From a virus, in IMG/VR virus record IMGVR_UViG_3300025010_000245, positions 1 to 21,764 of that record: 21,764 nucleotides of DNA. One strand, given 5' to 3'. This document shows, piece after piece, positions 1-6,885 of this stretch. Under the pieces are notes generated by a model, which did no database searches, had not been told where the DNA came from, and worked only from the letters and a program-made list of their open reading frames with translations. Position 1 is the stretch's first letter; each line of letters starts with the position of its first letter. A program made the translations under genes and the position numbers.

Positions 1-192
1 CCAAGCACCTAAAAAACCACCATTGTCTTCAAGTCTTTCGTAGTCGCCTCTCGTTTCAGAATAGACCGTGTTCCTAACAGATTCTTTGATTATCTCAAGA
101 ATTTGCCCAGAAAATTCGTCTACAATCTCTGTCATCTCAGCCGAGAATACCGCCATCAACTGGACGTCATTAGTTATAGGAGCTCCCGCCAT
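1..192 (-). CDS. Phage virion-associated protein of unknown role, partial at window edge
   Basis: The gene starts with ATG at 190-192 and stays open for 64 codons to the window edge, so its C-terminus is missing. A strong GGGAGGTGA ribosome site sits just upstream of the ATG, which supports this start although the visible part is short. The visible protein starts MAGAPITNDVQLMAVF, is helical and acidic, and has a segment of the form VRNTVYSETRGDYERLEDNGGFL. Short tail-module proteins of many Gram-positive phages carry a similar V-x-x-x-VY...Y-x-R...NGG stretch; that resemblance is from memory and gives no biochemical function. It lies 16 bases after the zinc-ribbon ORF, in the place where genes before the tape measure protein are often found. 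Confidence 0.75.
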   Translation of the reverse strand, partial: MAGAPITNDVQLMAVFSAEMTEIVDEFSGQILEIIKESVRNTVYSETRGDYERLEDNGGFLGAW

Positions 193-208
193 CGCTCACC
201 TCCCGTGG

Positions 209-403
209 TTATATCTCCACCTTACTGTTTTTATTACGTTTATCCGTAATGTCTTCACTAAAGTTGCAATCCTCACATATCATAAATGTATTGGAATAGC
301 TAACTCCTTCTTCGTCATCGACGACATCAACCACTTTCAGTCTACCACCACATTCGGGGCAACCGTATTCCAGGTACTTACGAAATTTTTCTCTATATGG
401 CAT
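209..403 (-). CDS. Small zinc-ribbon protein, possibly the frameshifted extension of the tail assembly chaperone
   Basis: This is a 64-residue ORF with two CxxC knuckles, C15-x2-C18 (CPEC) and C43-x2-C46 (CEDC), 24 residues apart, the layout of a small zinc ribbon. The N-terminus is basic and the C-terminus lysine-rich. Its own ribosome site is weak: only GATGGA lies at a plausible distance from the ATG at 401-403. Its frame is -1 relative to the upstream gene at 421-981, and the -1 frame is free of stops back to a run of seven A at 432-438 near the end of that gene. It could therefore be translated as a G-T type fusion, as in the tail assembly chaperones of many siphophages. It may equally be a separate small protein. 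Confidence 0.7.
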   Translation of the reverse strand: MPYREKFRKYLEYGCPECGGRLKVVDVVDDEEGVSYSNTFMICEDCNFSEDITDKRNKNSKVEI

Positions 404-420
404 ATAATGAAATCCATCTT

Positions 421-981
421 TTATGTGGTAGTTTTTTTAGGTCTGCCCTTTTTTACCGGCAATTCTTCCGTGGTTTCGATATTGGGATAGAATTTACCCA
501 CATCGGCTTTAACGGCTTCGAATTTCCCCAACAACTTTTGGATGCCGTCTTCGCTGAAATCCATGTCTTTTACTTTGGCGATGGCGTCGCTGGCTACATC
601 TATCAACCGCTTAAATGCGGACACAACAGATTGCTGTTCCTGCAATTCTTTTTCAATCTTTTTGATGTCGATATAAAGTTCATCGAGATCCATAATCTCA
701 GCAGATACTTTATTCCAAAGTCCGCTGGAAACCACATCATCTATCACAATGTCTTTTATGTCGACGTTGGTGAGAACGTCTAAAACTGCAACAACCAGGG
801 TATAATGTCTGGTAAGATATTGAGTAACGACATCATCGTCTGCTGCGCTAAAATACGCGGCTAAAATTGTATTTTTATCCGTCATATTAATGAATTTCTT
901 AACCAGAACTTTTTTATCACTGAAAAGAAATTCAGCCAGAGGTTCTTCCTTATTCGATAAATCAAAATTTATTTTTTCCAT
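421..981 (-). CDS. Putative tail assembly chaperone (gpG-like)
   Basis: This is a 186-residue soluble, mostly helical protein with an acidic centre and a lysine-rich tail (GRPKKTTT). Residues about 100-125 look like a short coiled coil (IDIKKIEKELQEQQ). I see no catalytic motif. The assignment rests on its position, downstream of the candidate tail tube gene and before the tail genes at the edge, on its size and helical make-up, and on the run of seven A at 432-438 followed by an open -1 frame into the next ORF. Chaperones of the lambda gpG/gpGT type bind the tape measure protein and recruit tube subunits during tail assembly. The ribosome site is AGGATG upstream of the ATG at 979-981. It could also be an unrelated tail protein. 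Confidence 0.6.
   Translation of the reverse strand: MEKINFDLSNKEEPLAEFLFSDKKVLVKKFINMTDKNTILAAYFSAADDDVVTQYLTRHYTLVVAVLDVLTNVDIKDIVIDDVVSSGLWNKVSAEIMDLDELYIDIKKIEKELQEQQSVVSAFKRLIDVASDAIAKVKDMDFSEDGIQKLLGKFEAVKADVGKFYPNIETTEELPVKKGRPKKTTT
432..438 (-). other. Candidate -1 frameshift site (seven-A run)
   Basis: Seven A in the mRNA are read as AAA-AAA-A(CT) in the zero frame, five codons before the TAA stop. A -1 slip would continue AAC TAC CAC ATA AAA GAT GGA TTT CAT TAT and then the ATG of the zinc-ribbon ORF at 403, with no stop. The base before the run is T, so this is not a textbook X XXY YYZ heptamer; P-site slippage on AAA is the likelier route. The site is suggestive only. Confidence 0.35.
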
Positions 982-996
982 TTATTTCATCCTAAA

Positions 997-1422
997 TTAT
1001 TCTTCCTCATATTTAAAGCAGGGGGGGTCGATAACTACGTCCATGATACCGCCATCACATGCTTTCTGCGCGAGTTCACGATAATAAACTTCGAGGCAAT
1101 CTATAGTTGCATCTCGCTCGTCGAGTTTACGTATAAGTTTCTTGTTTTCTCTTTCTAGCCTGCCAATACGAAGTCCCTGATCATCAAATTTCTTTTCTTG
1201 ATCCAAGAATTTTTTATCATATGTGTCAATTACGTTTTCAAGCCTGCTGATGCGAGTCAATTGCTTATCTAGGGCGTCCTCGTATTTGTCAATGGTTTCT
1301 GCGGCGGTTTTATCGTTTTCCACCACCAATTTATTTTTATCTCCACGCGACAAAAATGTTTTCCAAAGCATTACTAGAATGCCGATGAGTGCTACGATAT
1401 CAGTAATGCTAGGACTTGTCAT
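997..1422 (-). CDS. Membrane-anchored coiled-coil protein, spanin-like topology
   Basis: The 141-residue protein has one hydrophobic N-terminal helix (about residues 6-25, ITDIVALIGILVMLWKTFL) followed by a long charged heptad-rich segment, about residues 33-115, and an acidic end. There is no signal-peptidase or lipobox motif. This layout fits an inner-membrane-anchored coiled coil such as an inner spanin or a virion-associated anchor, but nothing in the sequence proves a lysis role. Its ATG at 1420-1422 lies inside the end of the upstream gene, a 14-base overlap, with GGAGG five bases before the start; the two are thus translationally coupled. The pairing with a holin-like neighbour is the main reason to suspect lysis. 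Confidence 0.7.
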   Translation of the reverse strand: MTSPSITDIVALIGILVMLWKTFLSRGDKNKLVVENDKTAAETIDKYEDALDKQLTRISRLENVIDTYDKKFLDQEKKFDDQGLRIGRLERENKKLIRKLDERDATIDCLEVYYRELAQKACDGGIMDVVIDPPCFKYEEE

Positions 1423-1774
1423 ATCGCCTCCGTCTATCTTTTATTTTTTGAATATGTGCTTTAATTATATCCGGTAAATACATGGGTTTAAAATTAGAAA
1501 CGGATTCAATAACGACAAGAACGATGAGCATTGTGGCTGCTGGTCGAATCCAAGTACTAGAAAATGCGTATTCGCTACCATCAAGGGGAACAAATTTTAA
1601 AATCGAGTAAACGACAGACCAATAGAGTCCTAGAAAAGAATACATCCATTTGCTCCAATTACCTACTTCTTCACGATTACGCACCGCATGAATAAAATTA
1701 GTGACACCTACAATAAATCCTCCCAAGATATTGACATATAACAATATCTGTGCAAACACATTTAATACCACCAT
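1409..1774 (-). CDS. Small membrane protein, holin-like
   Basis: The 121-residue protein has three likely membrane helices, roughly residues 4-27, 42-62 and 74-93, and a strongly basic C-terminal tail (KIKDRRRRYDKS). Size, helix number and charged tail match class I holins, which form pores in the cytoplasmic membrane to release endolysin. Membrane proteins of other function in phage tail modules look similar, so holin is an inference. It follows a hairpin after the candidate tail tube gene and overlaps the coiled-coil gene by 14 bases. The ribosome site is AAGGAG, ten bases before the ATG at 1772-1774. No endolysin is visible in the window. Confidence 0.6.
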   Translation of the reverse strand: MVVLNVFAQILLYVNILGGFIVGVTNFIHAVRNREEVGNWSKWMYSFLGLYWSVVYSILKFVPLDGSEYAFSSTWIRPAATMLIVLVVIESVSNFKPMYLPDIIKAHIQKIKDRRRRYDKS

Positions 1775-1801
1775 AGGCGCAATTCTCCTTTCGAAATAAT
1801 T

Positions 1802-1830
1802 AGGAGGGATATCGTTATAATACCCCTCCT
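1802..1830 (-). terminator. Hairpin, probable partial terminator after the tail tube gene
   Basis: Arms 1802-1812 and 1820-1830 pair over 11 bp in the minus-strand RNA (AGGAGGG/CCCTCCT at the base, one G-U pair), with a 7-nt loop. It lies 16 bases after the stop at 1846 and is followed by AATTATTT, a weak U-rich tail. It may lower readthrough from the highly expressed tube gene into the membrane-protein genes. Confidence 0.6.
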
Positions 1831-1845
1831 GTTATCGAAAAAAGA

Positions 1846-2901
1846 TTAAGCGGTTGTCACAATACTAATGGTATCATGTAACAAGCCGGCATCCGCATCG
1901 ACATATGAAGCAGTGACAGTAGCAAGCCATCCGGCTGCAACAGCAGATCCTGCCGTCACCAAGCCAGTATGGAGTCCTACATTGAAATTGGCTGCAAGAG
2001 TTGTTGAACCGCTGGTTACAATAAACGAAGCCGTTGTAGTAACATCTACGTTAGATAGCAAGCCACCACGAATACCCCAAAGAGTAATTTGTTTGCTCTT
2101 AGGCAATCCGGCCGCAACAGAGAATGACAGCGTGGCAGGGCTGGCTGCCAAGGAAAGAATTGAAGGTGTGGTGTCGGCGACAGGAATCCAGGTCACTTTG
2201 GCATAGTATTCGCCGGTGTCGCAATCGCTTGAAGCCACGGCAAGGGCACTACCTTCGAGAGCCTGATTGCTGACCCCATTGGCTGCAAAACTCAAGGTGT
2301 AGTTACCAGTAACTTGGAAACTCGGAATATTGATCTGAACGTAATTCTGGATCGCGCCGGTGTTGTCGCGCTCTTCTGCAATAAGCGTAAGGTCTACGAC
2401 TGTAGGCGGAAGAACGGTTTCAACGGTAATTTGATCCGCAGTAATGGTGTATTCATAGATTGCATTAACGCGATCATCTGCACCACCACTAATTGTAATT
2501 ACACTGCCAACAGGAGTTACGGTTTCAATCAAGCCATTAGAAAGAACAACGCTGACGTCACCCAGCGGGGTATCAAGCAAGGTGCCGCTACCACTAGCAG
2601 AGAGAACAAGACAATCTGTTTTTACCGCTGTAACGCTACTATTCAAAACGCTTGTACCGGCATTAAGAGCAAGGATGGTTTTATTAAATGTTGCCTCTGT
2701 GATTTTTACTTCAACTTTTCTGTCATGAATATAGGTATAAAGCAGGGGGTTGTTCCTGCCACCTCTCACTTCTGTTGCCTGCGTGGTTATTGTTAATGCG
2801 CTATCGATATTGGCTGTACCATAAGCAAGTGCATTGCCAGTAGTTGCATCACGAAGAATTGCGTCGGCAACTGTAACCAAGAATCTATTCGAGTCTGTCA
2901 T
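1846..2901 (-). CDS. Putative tail tube / major tail protein with C-terminal Ig-like part
   Basis: The 351-residue protein is rich in Ser, Thr, Val and Ala and has a beta-rich make-up with no transmembrane helices. The N-terminal part (about 1-80, with GTANIDSALTITTQATEVRGG followed by NNPLLYTYIHDRKVEVKIT) resembles the start of major tail proteins in phages of Gram-positive bacteria, where a short EVRGG.N element is followed by a beta strand. Residues from about 240 on look like an Ig-like domain of the kind often added to tube or capsid proteins. Position after the connector genes and before the chaperone candidate fits a tube protein. The ribosome site is AGGAG before the ATG at 2899-2901. 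The name is inferred from resemblance and context; another beta-rich virion protein cannot be excluded. Confidence 0.65.
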   Translation of the reverse strand: MTDSNRFLVTVADAILRDATTGNALAYGTANIDSALTITTQATEVRGGRNNPLLYTYIHDRKVEVKITEATFNKTILALNAGTSVLNSSVTAVKTDCLVLSASGSGTLLDTPLGDVSVVLSNGLIETVTPVGSVITISGGADDRVNAIYEYTITADQITVETVLPPTVVDLTLIAEERDNTGAIQNYVQINIPSFQVTGNYTLSFAANGVSNQALEGSALAVASSDCDTGEYYAKVTWIPVADTTPSILSLAASPATLSFSVAAGLPKSKQITLWGIRGGLLSNVDVTTTASFIVTSGSTTLAANFNVGLHTGLVTAGSAVAAGWLATVTASYVDADAGLLHDTISIVTTA

Positions 2902-2952
2902 ATGTTATTTTCTCCTTTTTTATTTAGTTATAATTCAAATTATCGGAACATC

Positions 2953-3738
2953 TTATTTTCCAAGGACGGCTTTATTCTTGTCAAAAAATGTCTCCGACGC
3001 TATCAATATATCATCATATCTTCCTTTTTTACCTCGGTGATAAAGATAATGTTTTAGCTCTCCGCCTTTCATTTTGATCTCACCAGAGGCTATAAGAGGT
3101 TGATATAAATCAAATTGTTTTAACGTTATCATTCTATCAAATATGTTTTGCAACTGATATATAGTATATTCACCAATTTCTTCGGGATTTTTACGCAATA
3201 AAATAGAAAGTGTAAATATCTGATCGGCGAAATCTATATCAGATCTGCCATGTGAGCGTATTAATTTCTGCTCCAGTTCAGGATGGTACTGATTCACATA
3301 TTCTATGCTACTGCCGTTTTGTTCCAGTATGATTTCCCGCAGTTCTTCAAATTCCCATTCATTGATTTCCACGTCGTCAATAATAAGATAGACCATGGAG
3401 TTTTCACCGCTGTAGGGTTTGCCGCTGTCTATAATGTGAGTTTCTATTTTTACTTTTTGTCTTTTGGTTACATATTTGAAGAAATCCTCAATATCTTCGA
3501 TGGTTTTATCCCTGATGTCTTTATCCGCAGATATGGCGATAATAAATCTGAGATAACTCATCTTTATTACGTCTTTATCTGCTACAAAATTCTTGGGATA
3601 TGTAAAAATATTATAAAAAGCGCTAAAATATTTCATATCTTTTATTTTGACGGGATAGAATTCCAGTCCTTTATAAATCTGAGATAAGCCAAATACGTCG
3701 TTGCTACTAATATATGATTTTGACAGGTCTTCATTCAT
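2953..3738 (-). CDS. Uncharacterised phage protein in tail module
   Basis: This 261-residue acidic and helical protein has no motif I can tie to a reaction. The segment GLEFYPVKIKDMKYFSAFYN near residues 24-43 and the stretch DVIKMSYLRFIIAIS near 56-70 recall a short conserved pattern (G-L-x-x-YPVK-x-x-D...) that I remember from proteins next to tail genes of Gram-positive phages. No function is established there as far as I know. The gene starts nine bases after the upstream stop at 3748, and its AGGAG site overlaps that TAG stop, so the two are likely coupled. A tail-assembly helper role would fit the place but is a guess. Confidence 0.7.
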   Translation of the reverse strand: MNEDLSKSYISSNDVFGLSQIYKGLEFYPVKIKDMKYFSAFYNIFTYPKNFVADKDVIKMSYLRFIIAISADKDIRDKTIEDIEDFFKYVTKRQKVKIETHIIDSGKPYSGENSMVYLIIDDVEINEWEFEELREIILEQNGSSIEYVNQYHPELEQKLIRSHGRSDIDFADQIFTLSILLRKNPEEIGEYTIYQLQNIFDRMITLKQFDLYQPLIASGEIKMKGGELKHYLYHRGKKGRYDDILIASETFFDKNKAVLGK

Positions 3739-3747
3739 AGTCTGCTC

Positions 3748-4323
3748 CTATCCCAAGGCATTACTGCACATAACCACAGACATGCCTTTATAGGGAATAC
3801 TCCCTATTACACCAACTCTACATCTTGACGACGCTCTGGCGTTAAAGTATAATCTACCCACGCCTTCGATGTCGGCGCCATTTAGCACCTCTATCAGTCT
3901 TTGTATAATAACTGCATTTCTTGTGGCATAGTTGGTCATGGTGGAAAGACTGTAATGACTGTAGACTTCGAAAAGCACGGAGGAAGTACCATAGATGTGA
4001 TTGGCAGGAACAACTTCAGCCGGACTTATTCTCAATATTGTAGCAGCAACTGTCCAGCTCTGATCTTGTCCTACATCGAAGAATACCCTGTGGTCGATTT
4101 CGTCGCCCTCGCCATTCCATATCAACGCACCTTTTTCGGCTTTGCTGAGATCGGCATGTAGTGAGGAATTCCAAGCATCAGCAGTTGTATATTTTAACAA
4201 CCTCCATATTAATTCATCGTTATCCATAAGATATGAGCAGATGTTATAACTCATTTGAGGGAGTAGGCTGAATTTATTATAAGCCCATTGATTACTGTCT
4301 AAATTAGGATCGATATTAGGCAT
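3748..4323 (-). CDS. Putative tail terminator / neck completion protein
   Basis: The protein is 191 residues. Gene order (adaptor, head closure, this gene, then tube) is that of the tail terminator in many siphophages, a protein that caps the tail tube and joins it to the neck. The N-terminal half is helical (about 10-70) and the second half mixed; the segment from about 95 to 150 (ILRISPAEVVPANHIYGTSSVLFEV through AVIIQRLIEVLNGADIEG) alternates strands and a helix as in terminator folds. I see no diagnostic motif. It begins four bases after the stop of the head-closure gene, with GGTGA close to the ATG at 4321-4323. Confidence 0.55.
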   Translation of the reverse strand: MPNIDPNLDSNQWAYNKFSLLPQMSYNICSYLMDNDELIWRLLKYTTADAWNSSLHADLSKAEKGALIWNGEGDEIDHRVFFDVGQDQSWTVAATILRISPAEVVPANHIYGTSSVLFEVYSHYSLSTMTNYATRNAVIIQRLIEVLNGADIEGVGRLYFNARASSRCRVGVIGSIPYKGMSVVMCSNALG

Positions 4324-4327
4324 AATG

Positions 4328-5608
4328 TCACCATGCTCCCTTCAAATTTACGCTTATTTGTTTTACAAAGCTACCGCTTGTAGCATTTATAAGCAAGGGA
4401 TAATCCAAATATTTATTTACATTATTGACTGTAAACGCATTATCGCCGATATCCGCCATTGTATAATTTGCTGCCGGTACATTGGCATCTGCAAGCGGGA
4501 ATGTGAACACATTAGATTGTTGTATGCCGTTGGTATATACATAGGCAGTGAATGTTTTAGACTCATCTTCTAATATGAATGTATCATCTGATGGTGTTAT
4601 CCGTACTTCTTCTGTTGAAACACCGGAAGTACTTACTGTTACCGCGGCACTTGCTGAAACCGTGGAATTACTAGCCATGGTGGAAGTAATTACGGCAACA
4701 CCAGAAGCACTTAGAGTCAAAGAACCTGTTGTTGAAACCCCGACTTTTGCCGCGTCGCTACTAGTGTATACTACGGATTTGGTGATAGGATCTCCGTTGA
4801 GTGTTACAGTAGAAACCAGTTGACGTGTTTCTCCGACATTTCCTGTTATTACCGCAGGTGTTAGAGACAAGGCATAGACGTTGTCATAGTAGTTTGCTAT
4901 GCCCAAACTGAGGTTATCGAGGTCGTTGTTTATTTCCCAACCACCTACTGTTAACGTAAGCAATCTGCTAGTTGTATCGTCATCGGTCTCTTGGTTTTGA
5001 GTATTTTGAACGCCGTTGCCAAATACGCGCCAACACAATCTATTATTGGGGCGACCAAATAGAAATCTCTGTCCGCCTTTGATTAATTCAGTATTAGAAT
5101 TTAGTTGCACATATATGTCTATGTAGCCCTGTGGTATGATCAAATTTTCTGCCGTAAGTGTATCTTTACTTCTAGCTATTTTATAATCAATGGCACACGG
5201 TTCCTCATAGTAAACTCCGTTGTCGCCAATCCAGCGAAGATATTCGTTGGCTCTCCTAACCATACAGTTATTTGACAGCGATTTTATCGTGTCGCTATAA
5301 ACACATATCCAGTAATTATTTTCGAAATAATATTTTGTACCTATACCTGCAATATGAGTGTCGCTTGGTTTGAATATCAACTGTTTGAAATCATCACTCA
5401 GCCGAGCGCCAGTCATGTTATCAATAGCAGAGGTTACTCTTGCGGTTGCATCTACTAAAGATCCACTGGCAAAACTTGATTCTCGTTTAATTACATACAC
5501 GTCTGAAGCAACTTCAAACTGCTGATTCACAAGAGCATCAAATTCTTCAACTAGTATGGAACTTGCGCTTATAGCAGGAGGAGATAATTGATAATATTTT
5601 AATCCCAT
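4328..5608 (-). CDS. Head-closure / head-tail connector protein with Ig-like domains
   Basis: The protein is 426 residues. The N-terminal part, about 1-245, contains IGTKYYFENNYWICVYSD at 89-106, then VRRANEYLRWI at 118-127 and EEPCAIDYK at 135-143, a run of features I associate with head-closure (stopper) proteins of Gram-positive phages. Residues about 247-327 form a bacterial Ig-like (BIG2-type) domain: LTPAVITGNVGETRQL, then YTSSDAAKVGVS and a Gly-containing strand GVAVITS. Residues 331-426 look like a further beta domain. Stopper proteins close the portal channel; Ig domains on them are thought to decorate the neck and bind cell-surface sugars, which is inference here. Its ATG lies 13 bases after the adaptor gene. 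Confidence 0.65.
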   Translation of the reverse strand: MGLKYYQLSPPAISASSILVEEFDALVNQQFEVASDVYVIKRESSFASGSLVDATARVTSAIDNMTGARLSDDFKQLIFKPSDTHIAGIGTKYYFENNYWICVYSDTIKSLSNNCMVRRANEYLRWIGDNGVYYEEPCAIDYKIARSKDTLTAENLIIPQGYIDIYVQLNSNTELIKGGQRFLFGRPNNRLCWRVFGNGVQNTQNQETDDDTTSRLLTLTVGGWEINNDLDNLSLGIANYYDNVYALSLTPAVITGNVGETRQLVSTVTLNGDPITKSVVYTSSDAAKVGVSTTGSLTLSASGVAVITSTMASNSTVSASAAVTVSTSGVSTEEVRITPSDDTFILEDESKTFTAYVYTNGIQQSNVFTFPLADANVPAANYTMADIGDNAFTVNNVNKYLDYPLLINATSGSFVKQISVNLKGAW

Positions 5609-5621
5609 ATGTTACGCCTCC

Positions 5622-6098
5622 CTAAACCGCTCTGTGATCAAAGTCTTGGTTCTGCCAGTCAACCCAGTCTAGTTTTCTGAAGCCGTAATTGTTGAGTAGT
5701 TGACTGATTTCTTCAGTTTTCATAATGTAGTATTCCTTCTTAGCTTGAAGATTCTGAGCAGAAGAAAAAGTTTTAAAATCCCTGTCGGTTATAAAGTTTT
5801 GCATTTGCAGGACGTCGCTAATAGACTTAGCCATCCAGTATTTTACCATAATTTGACTGAGGATTATTTTATTTTCTGTAGACAACACAACAGAAAAACT
5901 ACCTTCGGTTGTTCCGCTCGTAGGAGCATATGTTAGTACTTGATCGCATTCATTGAACTCTACGATGGCGTCCATCAACCAGGGTTCCAGATATTCATTA
6001 AGCACGAAACTTCCACTGGTATTATAGATGGTATCCAAGCGGTAATCGGTTACGCGCATGAGAAACAGATCATTTATTTCCGATGATAATGTTCCCAT
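5622..6098 (-). CDS. Head-tail adaptor (neck) protein
   Basis: The mainly helical protein is 158 residues if it starts at the ATG 6096-6098. EINDLFLMRVTDYRLDTIY at the start, PWLMDAIVEFNECDQVLTY and the long helix ILSQIMVKYWMAKSISDVL fit the small adaptor proteins that bind below the portal ring; the gene also stands between the capsid block and the head-closure gene. The open frame extends 19 codons further, to an ATG at 6153-6155. I prefer 6098 because AGGAAGGAGG lies just before it, because the 6155 ATG lacks a ribosome site, and because the extra stretch holds a 9-bp inverted repeat that looks non-coding. The gap between GGAGG and ATG is only 3 bases, so this choice is not certain. Confidence 0.72.
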   Translation of the reverse strand: MGTLSSEINDLFLMRVTDYRLDTIYNTSGSFVLNEYLEPWLMDAIVEFNECDQVLTYAPTSGTTEGSFSVVLSTENKIILSQIMVKYWMAKSISDVLQMQNFITDRDFKTFSSAQNLQAKKEYYIMKTEEISQLLNNYGFRKLDWVDWQNQDFDHRAV

Positions 6099-6125
6099 AA
6101 ACCTCCTTCCTGTTGTATTATAGAA

Positions 6126-6151
6126 GTACGGTAGCCTAATGACTACCGTAC
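6126..6151 (-). repeat. Hairpin upstream of the adaptor gene
   Basis: Perfect 9-bp inverted repeat, arms 6126-6134 (GTACGGTAG) and 6143-6151 (CTACCGTAC), with an 8-nt loop. In the minus-strand RNA it sits 27 bases before the preferred start of the adaptor gene, so it may act as an mRNA stability or processing hairpin. The loop plus its flank (ATTAGGC) is complementary to GCCTAAT at 6168-6174 just upstream, allowing an alternative 7-bp pairing. Confidence 0.5.
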
Positions 6152-6192
6152 CCATAAAAGTTTTTTATTAGGCGTGTACCTAAAGGCAGTTC

Positions 6193-6840
6193 CTACTCGT
6201 TTTTAATTTCATTAATTTCTTGCACAGCCTTTACCCTGGCGTTGATGTCAACCCCAGATACTTTGGATATGCTGTTGACGAGATTAAAATCTACGGGTTC
6301 ATTAGCAACCATTTTTTGTATGATAAAATCAACAACAATTTTTTGCTGCTTGGGATTGGCTACTTGAAACAGGCTAAGAGCATCTTTATGATTACTCAAA
6401 ATTTGTTCAATTTGCACCTTGGTTAATATGTGAGCATATGTTTCTTCCAGTCCCTGAGATTTAATTACACGATCATCTAAAATCAGATAATAACCGGCTT
6501 CCAGAAAATTAGGATGATTGGCATTAATATCCAGTAGATCTCCAAATACGATGTTACGGGTTTCACCAAATTTCATAAAACTATAATGTTTACCCTGCCT
6601 GCCTTGAGCGGTGGATAAATTTAACTTATTATTACATAATGACATTACTTTTATATATTCATTTTGAGGAATATCGGCAAAAAGGCGGTTTTCAGCAGGT
6701 ATTTCTATTTTATCGCCACCAACTTTTTGTGATGCCATTACTAATTTTGTAAGTTCTTCTACTTGTTTTCGAAGTTGAGAAACTTCATCCTCGGTATTCG
6801 AGGGTTTGATTTCCCTGTCTAAAGACTTAGGACGTGCCAT
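6193..6840 (-). CDS. Phage protein of unknown function with N-terminal coiled coil
   Basis: The protein is 215 residues. Residues about 15-40 form a short coiled coil (DEVSQLRKQVEELTKLVMAS); the rest is mixed and ends in a helical segment with QKIVVDFIIQKMVANEPVDF. No enzymatic motif or membrane segment is visible. It lies between the capsid gene (with the HNH gene inserted) and the neck adaptor gene, where connector, head-completion or capsid-associated proteins usually sit. The start is an ATG at 6838-6840 with AGGAG ten bases upstream. I do not recognise the family with confidence. Before the endonuclease insertion it was probably directly downstream of the capsid gene. Confidence 0.75.
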   Translation of the reverse strand: MARPKSLDREIKPSNTEDEVSQLRKQVEELTKLVMASQKVGGDKIEIPAENRLFADIPQNEYIKVMSLCNNKLNLSTAQGRQGKHYSFMKFGETRNIVFGDLLDINANHPNFLEAGYYLILDDRVIKSQGLEETYAHILTKVQIEQILSNHKDALSLFQVANPKQQKIVVDFIIQKMVANEPVDFNLVNSISKVSGVDINARVKAVQEINEIKNE

Positions 6841-6858
6841 TTTATATTTCTCCTTTTG

Positions 6859-6874
6859 TGGTACAATAGTACCA
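6859..6874 (-). repeat. Short hairpin between the HNH gene and the next gene
   Basis: Perfect 6-bp inverted repeat TGGTAC/GTACCA with a 4-nt loop, 11 bases after the HNH stop codon. Without a U-tract it is more likely an mRNA 3'-end stabilising or processing hairpin than a terminator. Confidence 0.35.
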
Positions 6875-6885
6875 TTTTATAATTA

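Noticed and set aside
68-490. Plus-strand ORFs across the window (for example 68-490, 2314-2796, 16281-16688).
   Set aside because: All lie opposite better supported minus-strand genes with ribosome sites and recognisable proteins; none has a convincing ribosome site or motif.
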